Shown here: in pieces, positions 5,936 to 10,000 of the stretch | Layout: each line of letters starts with the position of its first letter | How positions within the stretch are numbered: position 1 is the first letter of the stretch | Assembly: GCF_042767895.1 (NCBI RefSeq) | Contig: NC_091565.1 | Location: forward strand, 32,542,655 to 32,552,654 | Origin: Penaeus vannamei | Lineage: Eukaryota; Arthropoda; Malacostraca; Decapoda; Penaeidae | Length of the DNA stretch: 10,000 nt | Direction: 5' to 3' | Translations under genes and position numbers: made by a program | The notes under the pieces: generated by a model | The model's input: the letters and a program-made list of their open reading frames with translations, nothing else | The model's database searches: none | What the model was told of the DNA's origin: nothing

Positions 5936-6600
5936 ACAGCGAGAGGAGGAGGGGGGAGAAGGGAGGAGGGAAGGGGAAGGAGAAGGGAGGAGGGAGGGGG
6001 AGGGAGAAAGGGAGGGAGGGGGAGGGAGAAAGGTGGAGGGGGAGGGGAGGGGGAAGAAGGGAGATGGGAGGGTAGAGAGAATGCAGGTGGGTGGGAGGAG
6101 AAGGGAGGGAGGGGGAGAAGGGAAGAGGGAGCGAGAAGGGAGGTGGGAAGGGGGGAGGGAAGGAGGAAGGGAGGTGGGAGGGAGGGAGGGAGAAGGGAGG
6201 TGGAAGGGGAGGGGAGAAGGGATGGGGAGAGCAGGGGAGGAGAATGTGGACGGAAGAGGGGAAGGAAGGAGAGGGAAGATTGAGATGGGGAAGAAAGCAG
6301 AAAAGGGAAGGAAATAAAGAGGTATGGAAAGGGAGAGAGTGGAAGCTGAGGAAGAGCGTAAAGAGGGAATGGGATAGGAAGAAAAGGAGGAGGGGAGGAG
6401 AGAAATTAGGAAGATTGTAAAGAGAGACGAAAGAGGAAAGTCGAGTAAGAAGTGATAGGAAGAGGAGTAGGAAGAGGGAGGAAGACGAACGGGGTATTGG
6501 AAGGGAAATGAGAGGAGGAAAACTTAAACATAAGAAAAGAGAGATTAAAGAAAGAGATGAGAAATGCACGGATATGAAAATAATCATAATGATAATAGAT
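5936..6600. repeat. GGGA/GGAGAA homopurine block
   Basis: The + strand is nearly all A and G, mostly GGGAGGG, GGAGAA and GGTGG words. GAAGGGAGGTGG recurs at 6135, 6166 and 6192, showing local 26-31 bp duplication. From about 6400 it is more A-rich (GAAATTAGGAAGATTG). Open frames on both strands are low complexity. Confidence 0.92.
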
Positions 6601-6694
6601 AAATACATTTAAAAAAAAATAAAAATAAACAGGAAGAGATAGGGAAAGATAGGGAGAGGACGGAGGTTGGGTAAGAGGTGGGGAGAGGGAAGGG
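6601..6694. repeat. A-rich then G-rich purine sequence
   Basis: TTTAAAAAAAAATAAAAATA is followed by AGGGAAAGATAGGGAGAGG and GGTGGGGAGAGGG. It continues the purine bias into the next island. No gene. Confidence 0.8.
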
Positions 6695-6775
6695 GGGACA
6701 GGGTGCCACCTGCCTACCCCAGACGCCCCGCTATGAAGCTTCCTACAGCGACTTCTGCCGGAGGAGGGGAGATGG
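6695..6775 (-). other. Non-repetitive island with splice-like signals, candidate 45-bp exon
   Basis: About 75 bases of mixed, CpG-containing sequence lie between purine repeats. On the minus strand, a long pyrimidine stretch ending CCTCCGGCAG fits a splice acceptor, with AG at 6755-6756. GGCAG followed by GTGGCA fits a donor, with GT at 6708-6709. Together they would bound an exon of 45 bases (6710-6754). One of its three frames is open and would encode Arg, Cys, Lys, His and Gly residues. On the + strand CCTACCCCAG at 6712-6722 also resembles an acceptor, without a good donor. No neighbouring exon is recognised, so this is only a candidate. Confidence 0.25.
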
Positions 6776-7009
6776 GAGCGAGAAAGAGACAGACAGACTG
6801 ACAGACAGACAGGGAGAGAGAGAGAGACGAACAGGCAAATAGATAAACAGACTGACAAACAGGGAGAGAGAGAGACAGACAGACAAGGAGACAAAAAAGA
6901 CCGAGACATAGAGAGAGAGACAAACAAACAAACAAACAAGAACAGACACACAGATAATATAGATACGAAGAGACAGACAGACACAGACAGACCTAAAAGT
7001 AAAACGAAA
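6776..7009. repeat. GACA/GAGA/CAAA degenerate repeat
   Basis: GACAGACAGACTGACAGACA, AGAGAGAGAG, AAACAAACAAAC and ACAGACACACAG words alternate. The sequence ACAGACTGACA, then ACAGGGAGAGAGAGAG occurs twice (near 6792 and 6846), which suggests a duplicated unit of about 55 bp. Confidence 0.85.
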
Positions 7010-7111
7010 AAAAATAGAGGAGTAGATAGCGATCTCATTCAACGTAGCGTTCCACACACTTTCTTAAGGAAGACTGAAGTAACGGGAAGAGCAGGCTTCA
7101 GACGTGTGCCT
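7010..7111. other. Short low-copy island before C14, no gene
   Basis: Mixed sequence such as CGATCTCATTCAACGTAGCG and CACACTTTCTTAAGGAAG (CTTAAG palindrome). No exon or RNA signals. The right end contains short words identical to common sequencing-adapter sequence, discussed as a finding. Confidence 0.5.
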
Positions 7112-7124
7112 CCCCCCCCCCCCC

Positions 7125-7125
<1 letters not shown>
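7112..7125. repeat. C14 homopolymer
   Basis: Fourteen consecutive C residues between the island and the CT tracts. Exact length is uncertain in any assembly. Confidence 0.95.
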
Positions 7126-7620
<495 letters not shown>

Positions 7621-7688
7621 ATAGTAAAATGAAATGAAAAAAACGAAACACGAAAAAAAACATAATCCTCATTCAAATGAAACTATTT

Positions 7689-7694
7689 AATAAA
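7689..7694 (+). promoter_or_regulatory. AATAAA hexamer, weak polyadenylation candidate
   Basis: AATAAA lies in AT-rich DNA where the word is expected by chance. There is no upstream coding region on this strand and no clear GT-rich element just downstream. Confidence 0.12.
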
Positions 7695-7840
7695 CTTGTA
7701 ATGAAAGGATTTTCAAGAACAAACTAAGGACAGCATTAATATTACTGGACATTCACTTACATTAGTGTCAGTATAATCCTAGTGTTGAATCCCACAAGCA
7801 TGGTGTTATAGCCTGGCACTGTCATTGGTCAGTCATACCC

Positions 7841-7880
7841 CTGTCATGACCTGTCACGTTCTGTCGAGTTGTTGTCACAC
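7841..7880 (+). repeat. Degenerate 10-bp array, consensus CTGTCAnGTT
   Basis: Four consecutive decamers read CTGTCATGAC, CTGTCACGTT, CTGTCGAGTT and GTTGTCACAC. TGTCA or TGTCG begins at 7842, 7852, 7862 and 7873. More TGTCA words lie at 7766 and 7820, and GGTCAGTCA at 7827-7835. TGTCA/TGACA is the known core of TALE homeodomain (Meis/Homothorax-type) sites. Binding here is only inferred. Confidence 0.55.
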
Positions 7881-7975
7881 TCGTGAATTTATATTTAACT
7901 AGGAGTAGGAATTCGCAAAAGGAAAGTTTCGTCTTTAATTAATTTTTCAGTAATGGTGTAATCCTCTTAGAGAAG

Positions 7976-8009
7976 GAGAGGAATGGAAAGAAAAGACTGG
8001 GAGGTAGAG

Positions 8010-8011
<2 letters not shown>
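7976..8011. repeat. Purine-rich lead-in
   Basis: GGAGAGGAATGGAAAGAAAAG and GGGAGGTAGAGG precede the AG tract. Confidence 0.7.

Positions 8012-8105
<94 letters not shown>
8012..8105. repeat. (AG)47 microsatellite
   Basis: A perfect AG run, opposite in strand sense to the (CT)65 tract about 560 bases upstream. Confidence 0.98.
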
Positions 8106-8107
<2 letters not shown>

Positions 8108-8344
8108 GGAGGGAGGGAGAGAGAGAGAGAAGTGGAGGGAGGGAGAGACATACAGATAAAAACAGACACGCAAACTGACAGTGTTCAATCGACCACATCC
8201 GACGAATGAGGAAGAGAGAGAGAGAGAGAACAGACAGACACGTTGATTGACAGACAGACAATTAACCAGACAGGAACAGACAGACAAGCAGACACACAAA
8301 CATACAAACAGACGAGCAACGAAGGGCAAAGTAAATACATTAAA
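8106..8344. repeat. GGGA and GACA repeats
   Basis: GTGGAGGGAGGGAGAGA is duplicated at 8106 and 8132. Then come GACA/CAGA words, a mixed patch at about 8183-8212 (CAATCGACCACATCCGACG), a short GA run and more GACAGACA. This resembles 6776-7009 in composition and order. Confidence 0.85.
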
Positions 8345-8450
8345 GAAATATATCTATATATCTATATCAGTCTATATATCTGTCTATCTATCTATTGATC
8401 TATCTATCTATATCTATCTATCTATCTATCTATCTATATATATATATCTA
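8345..8450. repeat. TATC/TATA microsatellite
   Basis: TATC and TATA words, with an uninterrupted TATC run around 8411-8436 and a (TA)n run at the right end. Confidence 0.95.
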
Positions 8451-8885
8451 CCATGAAAGAGAGAATAGAGAAGGGTGTGAAGTGAAGTGAAAGACAGAGT
8501 GGGAGGAGGGAGAGGGGGGAGGAGAAGGGGACAGGGAGAGGGAGAGGAGGGTAGAAGGAGTATGGGGAGAGGGGGGCAGAGGTAGGGGGTGGTAGGGGGA
8601 GGACAGAGGGAGGGAGAGATGATGAGAGCAGGTGGTAGGGAGGAGGAAGGGAGAGGAAGAGGGAAAGGGAGGGAGGAAGGGGGAGAAGGAGAGAGGGAGG
8701 GGGAGAAGGTGTTGAGGGGGAATAGAGAACGGGGGAGAGGGGGAGGAGGGAGGGAGGGAGGGAGGGAGACTGGGGGACAGGGGGTTAGAGAGAGAGGGAG
8801 GGAAAGGGAAGAGGAGGGATGGAGGGGCGAGAAAGAATAAGGGAGAGGGAGGTGTTACGAGGGAATAGAGAGAGGGAGGAAGGGA

Positions 8886-9006
8886 GGGAGGGGGAGAAGG
8901 AGAAAGGGAGGGGGGAAGGAGAAAGGGAGGGGGAAGGAGAGAGGGAGGGGGAGAAGGAGAGAGGGAGGGCGAGAAGGAGAGAGGGAAGGCGAGAAGGAAA
9001 GAGGGA
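8886..9006. repeat. 20-bp minisatellite, about six copies
   Basis: The unit GAGGGAGGGGGAGAAGGAGA occurs in register at 8941, 8961 and 8981. Less exact 19-20 bp copies precede it. The copies at 8961 and 8981 have a C (GGCGAG) where the others have G. Confidence 0.85.
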
Positions 9007-9092
9007 GAGGAAGGAGGGAAGGAGGGAGGGAGAGATAAAAGAAGGAGAGAGGGGGAAAAGGAGGGAAGGAGGGAGGAAGAAGGAAGAAGGAG

Positions 9093-9665
9093 GGAGGGAA
9101 AGCGAAGTAGGAGGGAAAGGGAAGGAGGGAGGGAGGAAGAGGAAGAAGGAGAGGAAAGGGAGGGAAAGCGAAGGAGGGAGGGAGGGAGAGGAAGAAGAAG
9201 AGAGGGAGGGAAAGGGAAGGAGGGAGGGAGGGAGAGGAAAGAAGGAGAGAGGGAGGGAAAGCGAAGGAGGGAGGGAAAGGAAAGGAGGGAGGGAGGGAGA
9301 GGAAGAAGGAGAGAGGGAGAGAAAAGAAGGGAGGGAGGGGGAAAAGGAGGGAGGGAGGAAGAGGAAGAAGGAGAGAGGAAGGGAAAGCGAAGGAGGGAGG
9401 GAAAGGGAAGGAGGGAGGGAGGGAGAGGAAGAAGGAGAGAGGGAGGGAAAGCGAAGGAGGGAGGGAGGGAGAGGAAGAAGGAGAGAGGGAGGGAAAGCGA
9501 AGGAGGGAGGGAAGGGAAGGAGGGAGGGAGGAAGGAAGAAGGAGAGAGGGAGGGAAAGGAAGGAGGGAGGGAAAGCGAAGGAGGGAGGGAGGGAGAGGAA
9601 GAAGGAGAGAGGGAGGGAAAGCGAAGGAGGGAGGGAAAGGGAAGGAGGGAGGGAGGGAGAGGGAG
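9093..9665 (+). repeat. Composite 46/64-bp minisatellite marked by AAAGCGAAG
   Basis: A homopurine unit contains one C, always in the word AAAGCGAAG. That C lies at 9103, 9169, 9262, 9388, 9452, 9498, 9576 and 9622. Intervals of 46 occur twice. Intervals of 64 and 66 fit 46 plus an 18-20 base AAAGGGAAGGAGGGAGGG insert, and 78, 93 and 126 fit further unmarked or combined units. The rest of the unit reads GAGGGAGGGAGGGAGAGG, then AAGAAGGAGAGAGGGAGGG. Confidence 0.85.
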
Positions 9666-9689
9666 GAGGAGGGAGGGAGACTAGGGGGA

Positions 9690-9775
9690 GTGTAAGGAGA
9701 GACGCGGTGTGATCCCGGGTCAGCTTTCCACCGTGAGAAGGTTACTGTGACTCACCCGACCTGCTCCTTCGACCT
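9690..9775 (-). other. Low-copy island with consensus splice donor on minus strand
   Basis: Mixed CpG-containing sequence ends the purine block. On the minus strand CAGGTCGG is followed by GTGAGTCAC, which contains the consensus donor GTGAGT (+ strand 9750-9755). The upstream minus-strand sequence is Glu/Lys/Arg-coding purine repeat. A frame from ATG near 9845 stops at TAG just before the donor, so no coding exon is shown. CGGGTCA (9715-9721) and TGACTCACCCG form a partial inverted repeat. Confidence 0.25.
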
Positions 9776-10000
9776 ACCCTCCTCTTCCTCCTTCTCCTCT
9801 TCTCCTCTTCTCCCCCTCTTCCTCTTTTTTTCCGAGTCTCCCCATCGCTTTTTTTTTTCCTTTGTTTTCCCGTTTTTTTCATGTCTTAGTTTAAAAGATA
9901 TAATTCTTCTTCTCTGCTAATCCTTCTCCTTCTACTTGTTGTTTTTTTTTATCATTATTATATCTCCTCCTTCTCCTTCATATATTTCTTCGTTCTTCTC
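9776..10000. repeat. Pyrimidine and T-rich low-complexity end
   Basis: CTTCTCCTCTTCTCC words, then T runs of seven to eleven, then TTCTTCTCC and TATCATTATTATATC. No gene is seen up to the window edge. Confidence 0.85.

Larger units (their letters stand above)
7621..7975. other. AT-rich low-copy island, longest non-simple stretch
   Basis: Some 350 bases have little exact repetition and no open frame of note. Visible elements are an AATAAA hexamer, a TGTCA-based decamer array (7841-7880), a GTCATGAC palindrome (7843-7850), ATTGG (inverted CCAAT) near 7824, and TTTAATTAATTTTTCAG near 7935, which resembles both a homeodomain-type AT-rich site and a + strand splice acceptor. It lies between a (CT)65 tract and an (AG)47 tract. 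It is the best place in the window for a regulatory element, but none is proven. Confidence 0.45.
8456..9700. repeat. GGGA/GGAGAA homopurine block with minisatellites
   Basis: More than 1.2 kb are almost pure A and G on the + strand. Long Arg/Glu/Gly/Lys frames through it are compositional. A segment with GGTGTT.....GGGAATAGAGA occurs at 8708 and again at 8851 (143 bp apart). Finer arrays are listed separately. Confidence 0.94.

Noticed and set aside
5886..6608. Minus-strand frame of 240 codons rich in Ser, Leu and Pro
   Set aside because: It is the complement of the GGGA purine block. No non-repetitive core exists.
7925..7955. TTTAATTAATTTTTCAG as a + strand splice acceptor
   Set aside because: The match is fair, but the sequence after it runs within 60 bases into purine repeat and shows no donor or useful open frame.
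8819..9712. + strand frame of 297 codons rich in Arg, Glu, Gly and Lys
   Set aside because: It is the longest frame in the window but only reads the 20- and 46-bp purine minisatellites. An unbroken frame is expected where T is nearly absent.

Overview
This window looks like intergenic or intronic DNA from a eukaryotic genome that is very rich in simple repeats. I find no protein-coding gene, rRNA, tRNA, CRISPR array or recognisable transposase or reverse-transcriptase gene that I can support. Well over three quarters of it is microsatellite, minisatellite or strand-biased homopurine/homopyrimidine DNA. The mix of (CT/AG)n tracts up to 65 copies, (AAT)n, TATC, GACA and TCC/GGGA blocks, with little else between them, is what I associate with decapod crustaceans, above all penaeid shrimps. 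That assignment is an inference from repeat character. No taxon-specific gene is visible, and other repeat-rich invertebrates are possible.

Layout. 1-822: CCTT/CCCT homopyrimidine DNA with a 16-bp minisatellite. 823-890: short non-repetitive patch. 890-1841: TCC/TCTTCC homopyrimidine DNA with a 28-bp minisatellite. 1842-2182: GC- and CpG-rich island with opposed CGG and GCC runs, the most gene-like base composition here. 2196-2275 and 2774-2812: G-rich blocks bracketing a degenerate triplet array (2276-2755). 2813-3210: T-rich DNA. 3211-3770: three diverged tandem copies of a unit carrying a GGGAATTT/AAATTCCC palindrome. 3770-4014: low-copy sequence, then AC-rich. 4020-4587: TCC block. 4588-4680: GC-rich island with a hairpin. 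4681-5468: G-rich, TG, T-rich and degenerate ATT/ATTAGT DNA. 5470-5723: two long CT tracts. 5724-5935: ATC/ACC-rich. 5936-6694: homopurine. 6695-6775: island with splice-like signals on the minus strand. 6776-7009: GACA/GAGA. 7010-7110: short island. 7112-7620: C14, then CT tracts including (CT)65, then TATC. 7621-7975: AT-rich low-copy island with a TGTCA decamer array. 8012-8450: (AG)47, GACA, TATC. 8456-9700: homopurine minisatellites with a 46/64-bp composite unit. 9690-9775: low-copy island with a consensus splice donor on the minus strand. 9776-10000: pyrimidine/T-rich.

How it fits together. Long open frames occur in many places, but they only translate the repeats (Lys/Arg/Glu/Gly on purine strands, Ser/Leu/Pro/Phe on pyrimidine strands) and are rejected. 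The useful content is structural: higher-order units inside apparently simple repeats, possible non-B DNA (G-quadruplex, triplex and hairpin candidates), a roughly mirrored order of repeat families around about 4640, and a few 50-350 bp low-copy islands that are the only plausible places for exons or regulatory sites.
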